Counted from the first letter of the stretch, positions 9,370-19,035 are shown. The stretch: DNA of 64,000 bases from Clostridium estertheticum subsp. estertheticum (GCF_001877035.1 NZ_CP015756.1:3153001-3217000); one strand, 5' to 3'. The notes: generated by a model from the sequence alone, not told the origin. Made by a program: numbers and translations.

Positions 9370-9552
9370 ATGTCAAACAGACAATTAGTACCTGAAGCTA
9401 AAGCTGGATTATATTCTTTCAAAATGGAAACTGCAAAAGAATTAGGAGTCAACTTTACAGATTACAATGGTGACTTAACTTCAAGAGAATGTGGTTCTGT
9501 TGGTGGACAAATGGTTAAAAAAATGGTAGAACAATATGAAAGAAATTTATAA
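9370..9552 (+). CDS. Alpha/beta-type small acid-soluble spore protein (copy 4, divergent)
   Basis: This 60-residue SASP uses the ATG at 9370 after AAGGAGTGATT; the GTG at 9361 lies inside the ribosome site. It is the most diverged copy. It lacks one residue in the DG-YNGDL region (TDYNGDL), has SRECGS in place of SRQNGS (which introduces a cysteine), and has ETAKELGVN in the GPR region. It is probably functional, since the C-terminal SVGGQMVKKMVE is intact. It is separated from copies 1-3 by a terminator. Confidence 0.93.
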   Translation: MSNRQLVPEAKAGLYSFKMETAKELGVNFTDYNGDLTSRECGSVGGQMVKKMVEQYERNL

Positions 9553-9570
9553 TTTAAAAGAATAATAATA

Positions 9571-9605
9571 GTAAGGGCACATAGATTTAGTCTATGTGCC
9601 CTTAC
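9571..9605. terminator. Perfect hairpin between SASP copy 4 and recJ
   Basis: A perfect 15-bp stem (GTAAGGGCACATAGA and its complement) with a TTTAG loop lies between two convergent genes. There is no strong T tract, only TATTATTATT on the minus side. It may terminate both transcripts. Confidence 0.65.
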
Positions 9606-9653
9606 AAATTAATTACATTACAGTTCCAGATTTAACCGCTCTGTAAACGATAA

Positions 9654-11423
9654 TTAGCTAAGTTGAAATTCTAAAATTTTAAGTTGAATGGATTTACGCC
9701 CATTATACTCATTGATTTGAGGCGAATAAATTAAGTCTAATTTCAATCCTCTAGGGTTTGTTAGATAATTCATATGCTCTTCTCCATATCTCTCTTTTAA
9801 CATTTCTATAAATTCATCTACCCTATTAAAAAATATTCCATCAATAGTCTTGTTTAATCCCGGTATTACACACTTTATTTTTATTGTATTTGCGCTCTTA
9901 CCTAAAATATCTATTTTTAAAATAGGAATATTTTTCTCAGCAAGTAAAGGTGACGAATTTCCTTTACCAAATGGTTCTAACTGTTCTAACTCGTTTATCA
10001 TCTCATAATTTATTTTACCAAGTGGCATTCTCTGGTCTATTCTTATCTTAGGTTTTATATCCTCATCTGTTAATGTACAAATAAGATTTAATTTTTGCCT
10101 TAGATTTTCTATATTTTCTTCTTTTATTGAAAGACCCGCTGCCATTGGATGACCTCCAAATTTTTCAAGTAATTCTTTACATTTTATTAATTCTTCAAAC
10201 AAATTATATTCTTTAATAGATCTTGCTGAACCTTTAGGGGTTTCCTTTCCTTTTGTTAATATTATTGTTGGCACATTAAAAGTTTCCCTAACACGACCCG
10301 CTACAATCCCTGCAATACTCTCATGAATAGTATCTTTATAAATTACTAATACTTTATCATTTTTAAAAGTTGAATTATGTATAAGTTCTATAACTTCTTC
10401 CACATTTTCTGTAGTCATTTCTTGTCTTTTCTTATTAAGATCAAATAAAGTTTTAGCAAGCTCTTTTGCTCTATTTTCTTCCTCACATAGGAGTAATTCA
10501 ACTGATATAGCTGCAGATTCTAGCCTACCAGTAGCATTAATACATGGTCCTATTTGAAAACCAACATGGTAACACTTAATCTCTTTATCATTAATACTTA
10601 ACATTTCCTTTAAACACCTTAAACCAAGATTCTTTGTATTAGTTAACATATCTAAGGCATTTTTAGCAATTATCCTATTCTCATCCACTAAATCTACCAC
10701 ATCACAAATAGTTCCTATCCCTGCAATTTCTATAAATTCATTTGCAAATTTCACATCAATCCCAATTTTTATAAATAATGCTTGTACAAATTTAAAAGCA
10801 ATACCGGCACCACATAAATTCTTAAATGGATAATTACATTCTTTTTGTTTTGGGTTAATAACAGCATCTGCTGGTGGTAACTTAAAGGTTCTTTCCCCCG
10901 ATTCATTTTCATCAAATTGTAGTTCATGATGATCAGTTATTATAACAATCAAACCTAATTCTTTTGCTAGTTTCACCTGCTCTATAGCTGCAATTCCATT
11001 ATCGCATGTTAAAACAACTTTAAAACCTTCATCATTTAGTTTTCTTATCCTATCACTATTTATACCGTAACCTTCATGTTCCCGATCTGGGACGTAGTAT
11101 TCCACGTTAGCCCCAGAACGTTTTAATCCCTTATACATTATAACGGTACTTGTAACTCCATCGGCGTCATAATCACCGTAAACAACAATTTTTTCTTTGT
11201 TTTCTATTGCGAGTTTTATTATATATATAGCTTTTTCCATATCTTTCATTAAAAAAGGATCATACAAATCATCTATACTTGCCCTCATAAATTTTCTTAT
11301 GTCTATTTCATTGTCAAATCCCCTATTAATTAAAATCTTAGCTACAACTGGACTTACGCCCGATTTATTTGCGAGTGAAATAACATCTTTAGATGTATTT
11401 CTTAGTAACCACTTTTTCTCCAT
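9654..11423 (-). CDS. recJ: Single-stranded-DNA-specific exonuclease, RecJ family
   Basis: This 589-residue DHH/DHHA1-family 5'-3' ssDNA exonuclease acts in recombination and mismatch repair. Motif I DYDADGV is at 84-90, the DHH triad (TDHHEL) at 163-168, and the DHHA1 motif GGHPMAAG near 425. Length matches Firmicute RecJ. The start codon lies only 2 nt after the stop of the upstream M16 peptidase, so the two are cotranscribed and probably translationally coupled. Confidence 0.92.
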   Translation of the reverse strand: MEKKWLLRNTSKDVISLANKSGVSPVVAKILINRGFDNEIDIRKFMRASIDDLYDPFLMKDMEKAIYIIKLAIENKEKIVVYGDYDADGVTSTVIMYKGLKRSGANVEYYVPDREHEGYGINSDRIRKLNDEGFKVVLTCDNGIAAIEQVKLAKELGLIVIITDHHELQFDENESGERTFKLPPADAVINPKQKECNYPFKNLCGAGIAFKFVQALFIKIGIDVKFANEFIEIAGIGTICDVVDLVDENRIIAKNALDMLTNTKNLGLRCLKEMLSINDKEIKCYHVGFQIGPCINATGRLESAAISVELLLCEEENRAKELAKTLFDLNKKRQEMTTENVEEVIELIHNSTFKNDKVLVIYKDTIHESIAGIVAGRVRETFNVPTIILTKGKETPKGSARSIKEYNLFEELIKCKELLEKFGGHPMAAGLSIKEENIENLRQKLNLICTLTDEDIKPKIRIDQRMPLGKINYEMINELEQLEPFGKGNSSPLLAEKNIPILKIDILGKSANTIKIKCVIPGLNKTIDGIFFNRVDEFIEMLKERYGEEHMNYLTNPRGLKLDLIYSPQINEYNGRKSIQLKILEFQLS

Positions 11424-11425
11424 AT

Positions 11426-12682
11426 TTATCTCCTACTTTCCAAATTTGGCATTAGAACCTGCACCGTAGCATTAACTAAAACCTTGTTTACTACATCCAT
11501 TATCTCGGAATCTGTAATGTCTTTCATTACTTCGAATTCAGAAAATAGTTCAAAACCATCATTATACATAATTTCATATACGCATAAGCTCACACTAGTT
11601 TGAATAGATTTCTCGAGTGCTACCATTCTACGAAGTTTATAACTTTTACACAATTTTAGCAAACATTCCTTATCAAAAAAATTTCTAAGTTCCTTAACTT
11701 TTTTTATTTCAAAATTAATAATTTCTATAGTCTTGTAAGCATTTTCATTTGAAGTTCCAAGTGATATAGTAAAAAGTTTTATTCCTATTTCATTTTTAAT
11801 CTTACTACTTATATCATAAACAAGACCTCTCTTAGTCCTGACTTCATCAAACAAAATACTGCTTGTACCGTCTCCAAAAACTACGTTAAATACTTTTAAC
11901 GCACTAACTTCTCTAGGTGATAAATTATGTATTGGGAAACAATACTGGATTTTAGCACCTTGCAAGTCATCTCTATATTCATAATATATACCTGGTTTAT
12001 TATTTTCGTAGATGTTCTCTAAGTTTTCTTCTATAATGCCTTTTTCAGAGACTAATTTAGCCTTCATATTACCGATATATCTCTCCACTATTTTTAAAAT
12101 ATCTCTAATATTCAAAGAGGATACTACACTTATTACGCAATTATCAGTAGTGTAATATTTCTCATAAAAGTCCTTAATTTGCTTGATGGTAATAGAGCGT
12201 ACACTTTCCTCAGTGCCTATAATTAGATCCTTAATCCTTCTCTTTTCAAACCCATTATAAAACATGGAATCTTCACAAAATTGATTGGAATCATCCTTCC
12301 ATTCTTTTAGTTCGGCGCAAATCACTTCTATTTCCTCGTAAAAGCCTTTTTGGGGAAAACAAGGATTTAAAATAATATCAGAATAAATTTCAAATCCTTT
12401 TTCAAAATCCTCATCTAAGGTTGTGCCATAATATACTACGTACGGATAATTAGTCATTGCATTACAAAAACCAAAAGTTTCATCACACAATTTATTTATT
12501 TCATATTCTGAGCGCGAATTTGTACCCTTAAAAAGCATATGCTCTACCACATGAGCAATTCCTAAATTTTCTTTTTCCTCTCTATTGGCTCCTGCATCAA
12601 ACCCTATTGTAAAAGAAGTTAAATTATTTTCAGCCCTTTTATATAATAATTTTATACCATTTATTAACTTTATTTTTTCCAT
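11426..12682 (-). CDS. M16-family zinc metallopeptidase
   Basis: This 418-residue peptidase of the processing-peptidase/insulinase family has the inverted zinc motif HVVEH at 44-48 and a third-ligand Glu (ICAELKEW) about 76 residues on, at 124. This spacing is typical of M16B enzymes, so it should be catalytically competent. It has no signal peptide. It is the first gene of a two-gene unit with recJ. Bacterial M16 proteins degrade small peptides, and the physiological substrate is unknown. Confidence 0.85.
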   Translation of the reverse strand: MEKIKLINGIKLLYKRAENNLTSFTIGFDAGANREEKENLGIAHVVEHMLFKGTNSRSEYEINKLCDETFGFCNAMTNYPYVVYYGTTLDEDFEKGFEIYSDIILNPCFPQKGFYEEIEVICAELKEWKDDSNQFCEDSMFYNGFEKRRIKDLIIGTEESVRSITIKQIKDFYEKYYTTDNCVISVVSSLNIRDILKIVERYIGNMKAKLVSEKGIIEENLENIYENNKPGIYYEYRDDLQGAKIQYCFPIHNLSPREVSALKVFNVVFGDGTSSILFDEVRTKRGLVYDISSKIKNEIGIKLFTISLGTSNENAYKTIEIINFEIKKVKELRNFFDKECLLKLCKSYKLRRMVALEKSIQTSVSLCVYEIMYNDGFELFSEFEVMKDITDSEIMDVVNKVLVNATVQVLMPNLESRR

Positions 12683-12844
12683 ATACTCACCTTCGCTTCT
12701 TTTTTTAAAATGTTTTTGTTTTATTTTATTTTGTTTTGTTGTACACTAATGTAGGCTTACTAATATTACAAATAATTTCATTATATCTCTTTTTAAAGGT
12801 GGTGACTAATTTCTTAAACAAATTTCATTTAAGAAAAATATTAT

Positions 12845-13312
12845 ATGAACAATAAAAAAAAAATAAATCAGTCCCTAGCTCAATTTATTAAGTATTCTAT
12901 AGTTGGTGCTTTCAACACCGTAATAGATATTGGGGTATTAAATATACTATCCTATATTACTGGCATAACTCATGGAAAATTTTTATTTCTTTTTAACTTC
13001 ATCGCATTTTTAATTTATTCAATTTGCGGTTATTATTTAAATATAAATTACACTTTCAAAGAAAATGAAACTAAAAATGCCTACTTTCAATATTCCTCTT
13101 TACTATTTTTGGGTATGATTTTAAATAGCTTTATTTTAGTACACTTAACACGTAGGAATCCCTTAATTCATATTTTGCATCACCATAGAAGTATGGCTCA
13201 CTTAAATCACCTATGGCTTAACATATCCATGATAATCGGTTGTACAATATTAGGTCTTCTTGGATTCTTTATTAACAAATTCTTTATTTTCAATAAAAAA
13301 AAGGCACTCTAA
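12845..13312 (+). CDS. GtrA-like four-helix membrane protein
   Basis: This 155-residue protein has four predicted membrane helices, starting with QFIKYSIVGAFNTVIDIGVL, a typical GtrA opening, and ending with GLLGFFINKFFIF. GtrA-like proteins take part in moving lipid-linked sugars or in cell-surface polysaccharide decoration. A His-rich loop (HILHHHRSMAHLNH) between helices 3 and 4 is unusual. The ribosome site is weak. It stands alone on the plus strand between two minus-strand units. Confidence 0.8.
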   Translation: MNNKKKINQSLAQFIKYSIVGAFNTVIDIGVLNILSYITGITHGKFLFLFNFIAFLIYSICGYYLNINYTFKENETKNAYFQYSSLLFLGMILNSFILVHLTRRNPLIHILHHHRSMAHLNHLWLNISMIIGCTILGLLGFFINKFFIFNKKKAL

Positions 13313-13355
13313 AATTAAGTTTTTTTAACTTTTAGTTTGTGTCTTTTTTATATTT

Positions 13356-16262
13356 CTATTTTAAAGTAACAGTTTCTATATAATCATCTATGAGGGAACT
13401 AGTTAAATTTTTTCCTCTACCTGCTCTATTTTGAACATTTATATCATTGAGTTTTATAATTTTATTTTCACCACCAAATGAACTAACCGCCAAACTTAAG
13501 TTCTCATCATTTATTTCATTTGATCCTTCCGCAGTTTTTGCATCTATCAAATTTACAAATATAACTTCATCATTCTCTTTTAAGCTTATTCCAGTTACCC
13601 CTGATGCACCTTTGCCCATAAAATTAATTGTATTTACATTAAATCTTATACACATTGCTTTTTTCGTCACAATTAAAGCGTCTTTGTCTAACTTATCGTC
13701 ATTAACTTTTACAGAAATTAATTTATCTTCTTGTGTTTTAAGTTTATATACCAAAGTAGAATAGAAATCTCCTTCTAATTCTTTAAGTTTAGTTCGTTTT
13801 GTAATTCCTTTCTTTGAAAAGAAGTATAAGCTTTTTTCTTCATTAAGGTTATCAACGGAAATTATCTGGGCTATTTTATCGTAAGCATTAAAATTATCTA
13901 TAAGAGTATTTATGCACGTACCCTTTATAGTAATATTCTGAACCATATAGCTAGGTAATTTATGAACTAACCCATTTTGCATAAATATTAGTAATGTAGA
14001 TGTTGATTTAGTATATGTGCTTAATTCTGTATTAGTCTTTCTACTTGATATTTTTATAACACCTTTTGCATTTAAACTAAGATAAAATTCTTTATAATCG
14101 TAATCATTTGTATATTCAAGTTTTACCACTTCATCACCAGCAGTTAGATTAAATAACTGAGTTCCAATTACATTTCTATCAGTAGCTTTAAGCTCTGGTT
14201 CCTCTATAGAAAATTCTAGACCCTCTTTAGTAATTATCTTTATATAAGCTTCTTTTCTTTTTTTCTCCATTAATTTAACATCAATAAGGTTTTCATTGTC
14301 TTTTAGTTTTAAAGCAGATAATTTAGAATAACTTGTAACAAATTTATCTAAAAATGTTTTCTTAATGTTTCCTTTGCTTGTAAAAAACATAAATTGCTTA
14401 CTTGCAGACAAATCTCCTAATAAAAAAGTAGCAATGATTTTTTCTTTAGTTAAATCCATTCCACGAATAAGGGTATCCAGTCTTTCGCCTTTTTCCTTCC
14501 ACTTATATTCTGGAACTAAATCTCCTCTTAATTGATAAACATTCCCTATATTAGTAAAAATCATCAATGTTTCTTTAGTATTGGTTCCAATTAAATCTGT
14601 ATTAAAGTCTCCCTCTCTATACTCAATGTCATCAATATTTGCGTTAGACCTATTATAATATTTCATAGGAACTCTCTTTATATAACCATCATTAGATAAA
14701 GTTATCATAATGTCTTCGACTAGTATTATATCTTCAACTTCTATTTTTGCTTCACTATCATCTTCAATAATTTTAGTTCTTCTTGGATCATTATATTTTT
14801 CTTTAATTTCTAAAATTTCTGTTCTTATTACATTAAGAAGTTCTTTCTCACTTCCAAGAATTTTGTTGTACCCCTTAATTAGTCCTTCTAACTTCTTATA
14901 TTCCTTTAAAAATATCTTAAGTTCTAGCCCAGTTAGCCTATATAACATAAGTTCTAATATCGCTTCAGCTTGGATCTGTGTAAAATCAAACTTAGCTATG
15001 AGGTTTTGTCCAGCATCTTTTTTAGATTTTGAACCCCTAATTGTTATAATAATTTCATCCATTACATCTATAGCCTTAATAAAACCCTCTATAATGTGGA
15101 ATCTGTTTTTTGCGGCCTCAAGTTCCATTTGAGTCCTTCTAGTAACAACATCCTTTTGATGATTTAAATAATGCATAAGAATAGTTTTAAGACTCATTGT
15201 TTGAGGTTTTCCATTGGCAAGTGCTACCATGTTAAATGGCACATTACATTGGAGTTCTGTTTTCTTCATTAAGTAGTTAAGCACCTTTGTTGCAATATCT
15301 CTATTTGTAGACTTCTTAAATTCAATAACTGATCTAAGTCCAGTTCTATCAGATTCATCTCTAATATCTACAATGGACTCTAGTGCTTTCAAATGCTTCT
15401 TCTCAGCTGTCATATCAGAAATAGATTGGAGTAATTTCGCCTTATTCTTCCTGTATGGGAATTCAGTAATAACTATACCTAGTCGTCCACTTTCTAAGAC
15501 TTCTATTTTCATTTTAGAACGTAACGTTACTTTTCCCTCTCCAGTCTCATAAGCAGATTCTATAGCATTTCTACCAATGAGAATACCACCTGTTGGTAAA
15601 TCTGGCCCTTTAATATACTGCATAAGCTGTTTTGTTGTAATTTCATTATTATCAGCATAAGCAAGTAACCCATCAATTACCTCCCCTAAATTATGGGGCG
15701 GTATGTTTGTAGCTATCCCTACTGCAATACCAAAGGTTCCATTAACTAACAAATTCGGATATCTCGATGGCAATACTGATGGTTCCTTCTCTGTATCAGA
15801 ATAGTTATTTACCATTTCCACAACGCCTTTATCAATATCCCTTATCATTTCAAGCGCAATAGGAGAAAGTCTTGCTTCTGTATAACGCATAGCAGCAGCG
15901 TTATCCCCATCTTGACTTCCCCAATTTCCATGACCATCTATCAAAGGTTTTCTTGTAGCAAAATCTTGAGCAAGTATAACCATTGCACCATAAACAGAGC
16001 TATCTCCATGTGGATGGTATTTACCAAGAATATCTCCAACAATTCTTGCTGATTTATAATAAGGTTTATCTGGAAATGCTTTTAGCATATATGCGCCATA
16101 AAGAATCCTTCTATGTACTGGTTTTAAACCATCTCTCACATCTGGAAGCGCTCGTTCTCTAGCAACTTCAACAGCATATGGGAGGTAATTATCTGGCATT
16201 GCTTCTTCAATTGGTGTCATTACTATATTATTATCTTTTGGTATTTCAATTTTTTTTGCCAT
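13356..16262 (-). CDS. parC: DNA topoisomerase IV (gyrase-like) subunit A
   Basis: This 968-residue type IIA topoisomerase A subunit cleaves and rejoins DNA with ParE as ATPase partner. The catalytic Tyr is Tyr127 (AAMRYTEARLSP). The quinolone-determining loop is HPHGDSSVYGAM at 83-94, with Ser88 at the usual Ser position and Gly92 where E. coli GyrA/ParC have Asp/Glu. The C-terminal half forms the beta-propeller DNA-wrapping region. GGAGGA precedes the ATG at 16262. It lies 96 nt after parE, with hairpin repeats between. A gyrA identity is less likely, since gyrBA usually lies by dnaA/recF. Confidence 0.85.
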   Translation of the reverse strand: MAKKIEIPKDNNIVMTPIEEAMPDNYLPYAVEVARERALPDVRDGLKPVHRRILYGAYMLKAFPDKPYYKSARIVGDILGKYHPHGDSSVYGAMVILAQDFATRKPLIDGHGNWGSQDGDNAAAMRYTEARLSPIALEMIRDIDKGVVEMVNNYSDTEKEPSVLPSRYPNLLVNGTFGIAVGIATNIPPHNLGEVIDGLLAYADNNEITTKQLMQYIKGPDLPTGGILIGRNAIESAYETGEGKVTLRSKMKIEVLESGRLGIVITEFPYRKNKAKLLQSISDMTAEKKHLKALESIVDIRDESDRTGLRSVIEFKKSTNRDIATKVLNYLMKKTELQCNVPFNMVALANGKPQTMSLKTILMHYLNHQKDVVTRRTQMELEAAKNRFHIIEGFIKAIDVMDEIIITIRGSKSKKDAGQNLIAKFDFTQIQAEAILELMLYRLTGLELKIFLKEYKKLEGLIKGYNKILGSEKELLNVIRTEILEIKEKYNDPRRTKIIEDDSEAKIEVEDIILVEDIMITLSNDGYIKRVPMKYYNRSNANIDDIEYREGDFNTDLIGTNTKETLMIFTNIGNVYQLRGDLVPEYKWKEKGERLDTLIRGMDLTKEKIIATFLLGDLSASKQFMFFTSKGNIKKTFLDKFVTSYSKLSALKLKDNENLIDVKLMEKKRKEAYIKIITKEGLEFSIEEPELKATDRNVIGTQLFNLTAGDEVVKLEYTNDYDYKEFYLSLNAKGVIKISSRKTNTELSTYTKSTSTLLIFMQNGLVHKLPSYMVQNITIKGTCINTLIDNFNAYDKIAQIISVDNLNEEKSLYFFSKKGITKRTKLKELEGDFYSTLVYKLKTQEDKLISVKVNDDKLDKDALIVTKKAMCIRFNVNTINFMGKGASGVTGISLKENDEVIFVNLIDAKTAEGSNEINDENLSLAVSSFGGENKIIKLNDINVQNRAGRGKNLTSSLIDDYIETVTLK

Positions 16263-16280
16263 TTGAAAATTCCTCCTAAA

Positions 16281-16339
16281 TCATCACCTACAGTGATGAA
16301 TCACCTACAGTGCTGTTTATCATCACGCAATGTGATGAT
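16281..16339 (-). repeat. Hairpin repeats in the parE-parC spacer
   Basis: Three related units lie just upstream of the parC ribosome site. Two are perfect hairpins, TCATCAC-N5-GTGATGA at 16281-16299 and at 16320-16338 (8 bp if extended). The third is a partial copy at 16300-16312 that directly repeats ATCACCTACAGTG from 16283-16295. On the mRNA the last hairpin ends four bases before the GGAGGA site, so it could affect parC translation. There is no T tract, so they are not terminators. Confidence 0.8.
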
Positions 16340-16358
16340 TACGACTTTTAAATATTCG

Positions 16359-18320
16359 TTAGAACTCTGCATATTTATACATGTAACTTTTTCTTGGTGC
16401 AACCACATCTCCCATTAGAAGTGAAACCATTTTCTCAGCTTTTGCTGCATCTTCTATAGTAACTTGCTGAAGAGTTCTAGTAATTGGGTTTAGCGTAGTT
16501 TCCCAAAGTTGGTCTGGGTTCATTTCTCCAAGGCCCTTATATCTTTGAATAAGCGCACCTTTGCCAATTTCCTTTTTAGTCTCTTCCAATTGCTCATCAC
16601 TATATGCATACTTAGCAACTTCTCCATTTTTACTAGCTTTATAAACCTTATAAAGTGGTGGCATTCCCATATAAAGATGACCATTCGCAATGAGTGGCCT
16701 CATATATCTATAAATAAAAGTCATCCATAATGTTCTAATGTGGTATCCATCAACATCTGCATCACTTAAAATAATTATTTTACCATATTTTAATTCTTTT
16801 TCACTATAATTTTCGAGTACTCCTGTTCCAATGGCAGTATTGAATATTTTTAATTCTTCACTAGCTAATACATTTTCTAGCTTTTGTTTTTCTGTATTCA
16901 TAATTTTACCCTTAGATGGCATTATAGTTTGAAACCTTCTATCACGAGCTTGCTTAGCACTTCCACCAGCTGAATCTCCCTCAACCACAATAAATTCTGT
17001 AAACTCTGAATTTTTTAATGTGCATACCGCAATTTTACCTGCAAGAGGTGATGCTCCCTTACCTATCTTTTTTCTTTCCGCATCATTAATTTTTTTTATT
17101 TTATCTCTTCTCGATGCTGCAGAAATGGCATTATTTATTATATTAGTAGCCATATCTTTGTTGTCTTCTATCCATTCTAAAATTTTAACATAACAAAGTT
17201 CATTCATCATGCTATACGCCTCGTTATTACCTAACTTGCTCTTAGTTTGACCTTCAAAGATCGGATTACTTATTTTAATTCTGACTATTGCAGTCATCCC
17301 TTCTCTTAAATCGTCACCTTCAAAATCTTTATCCTTGTCTTTCTCTTTCAAAAGATTAAGTTTCTTAGCTCCATCTTTAAAAGCCCTTGTCATACCAGTT
17401 TTAAAACCGGTCTCGTGAGTTCCAGACTCTGTAGTCGGTATATTGTTAACGTAGCTAGCAATGTATTCTGTAGTAGAATCCGTAAACTGCATACACACTT
17501 CTCCGTATAATTGTATCCCATTTATTTCTTTTTCACCTTGGAAAAATATTGGTTCCTTATGCAGAAGGGTCTTACTCTCATTTAGATAGTCAATAAAATC
17601 TAATAATCCTCTATCTGAGTGATATTCTTTTATAGTGTTTCCTTCTTTTCTATTATCAATAAACACTAACGTAATCCCTTTATTTTGAAAAGCCAATTCT
17701 TGTAGTCTCTCATCAATAAAATCAGAGTTAAATTGAAGGGTTGTAAATACCCTCGAATCCGGCATAAACGTAATTTTACTGCCTGTATCTTTTGACTGTC
17801 CAATCACCTCAAGCTTACTTACTGGTGTACCTGGCATAATTCTTTTTAATTCCTTATCAAATGAATATTCGAATCTTTGAGAAAAAATTTTTCCCTTTTG
17901 TTTTATTTCAACAACCAACCATTCTGATAATGCATTTACAACCGCTGCTCCAACACCATGAAGTCCACCAGAAGTCTTATAGTTTTTATTATTAAACTTT
18001 CCACCAGTGTGAAGTTCTGTAAATACCATTTCTACACCAGATTTATTTTTCATAGGATGTATTCCTGTAGGAATACCCCTACCATTATCAACAATAGTAA
18101 CACTTTTATCTTCATTTAATATTATTTTAGCTTTATCTCCATAGCCATTAGCTATCTCATCTATTGAGTTATCTAATATTTCCCATATACAATGATGTAG
18201 GCCTTTGCTACCTGTAGAACCTATGTACATGCCTGGTCTTATCCTTACAGGCTCTAGCTTTTCTAGAGAAGTTAAGTCTGTTACATCATATGTTTGAATT
18301 TCTTCATTTTCAAAACTCAT
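16359..18320 (-). CDS. parE: DNA topoisomerase IV (gyrase-like) subunit B
   Basis: This 653-residue GHKL ATPase subunit of a type IIA topoisomerase has EILDNSIDE in the ATP-binding N-terminus. GRGIPTGIHP, GGLHGVGAAVVNALS, the TOPRIM motif EGDSAGGSAK near 446 and DADVDGYHIR near 521 follow. The start is ATG at 18320, preceded by GGAGGATTTTT; the frame extends to 18347 but without a ribosome site. It is the first gene of the parE-parC unit and acts in chromosome decatenation. Confidence 0.88.
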   Translation of the reverse strand: MSFENEEIQTYDVTDLTSLEKLEPVRIRPGMYIGSTGSKGLHHCIWEILDNSIDEIANGYGDKAKIILNEDKSVTIVDNGRGIPTGIHPMKNKSGVEMVFTELHTGGKFNNKNYKTSGGLHGVGAAVVNALSEWLVVEIKQKGKIFSQRFEYSFDKELKRIMPGTPVSKLEVIGQSKDTGSKITFMPDSRVFTTLQFNSDFIDERLQELAFQNKGITLVFIDNRKEGNTIKEYHSDRGLLDFIDYLNESKTLLHKEPIFFQGEKEINGIQLYGEVCMQFTDSTTEYIASYVNNIPTTESGTHETGFKTGMTRAFKDGAKKLNLLKEKDKDKDFEGDDLREGMTAIVRIKISNPIFEGQTKSKLGNNEAYSMMNELCYVKILEWIEDNKDMATNIINNAISAASRRDKIKKINDAERKKIGKGASPLAGKIAVCTLKNSEFTEFIVVEGDSAGGSAKQARDRRFQTIMPSKGKIMNTEKQKLENVLASEELKIFNTAIGTGVLENYSEKELKYGKIIILSDADVDGYHIRTLWMTFIYRYMRPLIANGHLYMGMPPLYKVYKASKNGEVAKYAYSDEQLEETKKEIGKGALIQRYKGLGEMNPDQLWETTLNPITRTLQQVTIEDAAKAEKMVSLLMGDVVAPRKSYMYKYAEF

Positions 18321-18398
18321 AAAAATCCTCCAGTAAAATTTTATCATACATTTGCTATTTTATATGTTTATTCACAAAAGGTAAAGAGATTTTAATAA

Positions 18399-18425
18399 AA
18401 AAATAGAACGTTAGTTTCTATTTTT
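18399..18425. terminator. Terminator upstream of parE
   Basis: A 10-bp stem (AAAAATAGAA / TTCTATTTTT) with a 7-nt loop is followed on the minus strand by seven T residues. It ends the transcript of the small membrane protein gene at 18544. Confidence 0.8.
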
Positions 18426-18543
18426 AAGAATAGTTTTATCCTTTTATATTATTTTCGCCCTATTTTATAGAAAAATATTGACCAGCGAATTAAAACTTTT
18501 CTGCCGGCCAATACCGTAGTTTACTTTAATTTTTGCCGCCACC

Positions 18544-18930
18544 TTACTTAATTACTTTATTAGTTGGTGGCAATAATGCCGCCGCTACTCTTATTAAATA
18601 TTTTAAACTTTCACCATCTATATTTTTTTTAAACCCTAATAAGCTTGTAGCATCCTTTGCCAATTGAATAGCTTTCTCTTCTTTAAGGGCATTATCGCTA
18701 TTTCTATAATTAATTTCTATATTTTGTACAACTTGTGAAATAATTCTAAGAATTGTTTTTGCATTTTCGGGTGTAAATTCACTGGTAGTTAACGATCCAA
18801 GTATTACAGAAGCAAACCCAAAATAATCATCTTTTAAATTACTATCTTTATCTTTTAATAAGTAAGCTAAATAAGCAAGTCCCATTACTAAAAACACTAT
18901 TAATACATATTGTATAATTATTTCTACCAT
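18544..18930 (-). CDS. Small membrane-anchored protein of unknown function (holin-like layout)
   Basis: This 128-residue protein has one N-terminal membrane helix (about residues 5-24, IIIQYVLIVFLVMGLAYLAYLL) followed by a charged cytosolic or extracytosolic region of about 100 residues ending LLPPTNKVIK. The layout recalls LLH-type phage holins, but no phage genes or lysin lie nearby, so that name is not supported. The start is ATG at 18930, 6 nt after AAGGAGGGG; a GTG one codon earlier is too close. It is monocistronic between two terminators. Confidence 0.6.
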   Translation of the reverse strand: MVEIIIQYVLIVFLVMGLAYLAYLLKDKDSNLKDDYFGFASVILGSLTTSEFTPENAKTILRIISQVVQNIEINYRNSDNALKEEKAIQLAKDATSLLGFKKNIDGESLKYLIRVAAALLPPTNKVIK

Positions 18931-19012
18931 CACGTACCCCTCCTTATTTGTTTTTATATTACTTATATGCCGCTCAAATAAGAAATGATACGTTTTTCAA
19001 CTAAATTGTAAT

Positions 19013-19035
19013 AAAAAAAAGCCTTTCAGCTTTAT
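19013..19035 (-). terminator. Terminator after the ABC exporter gene
   Basis: On the minus strand the stem AAAGC / GCTTT with a 6-nt loop is followed by eight T residues. It lies 46 nt after the exporter stop. Confidence 0.75.

Noticed and set aside
9258-9452. Minus-strand frame overlapping SASP copy 4
   Set aside because: It is antisense to a well-supported SASP and has no ribosome site.
18544-18930. Phage holin reading of the small membrane protein
   Set aside because: Only the one-helix layout fits; there is no lysin, tail or other phage gene nearby.
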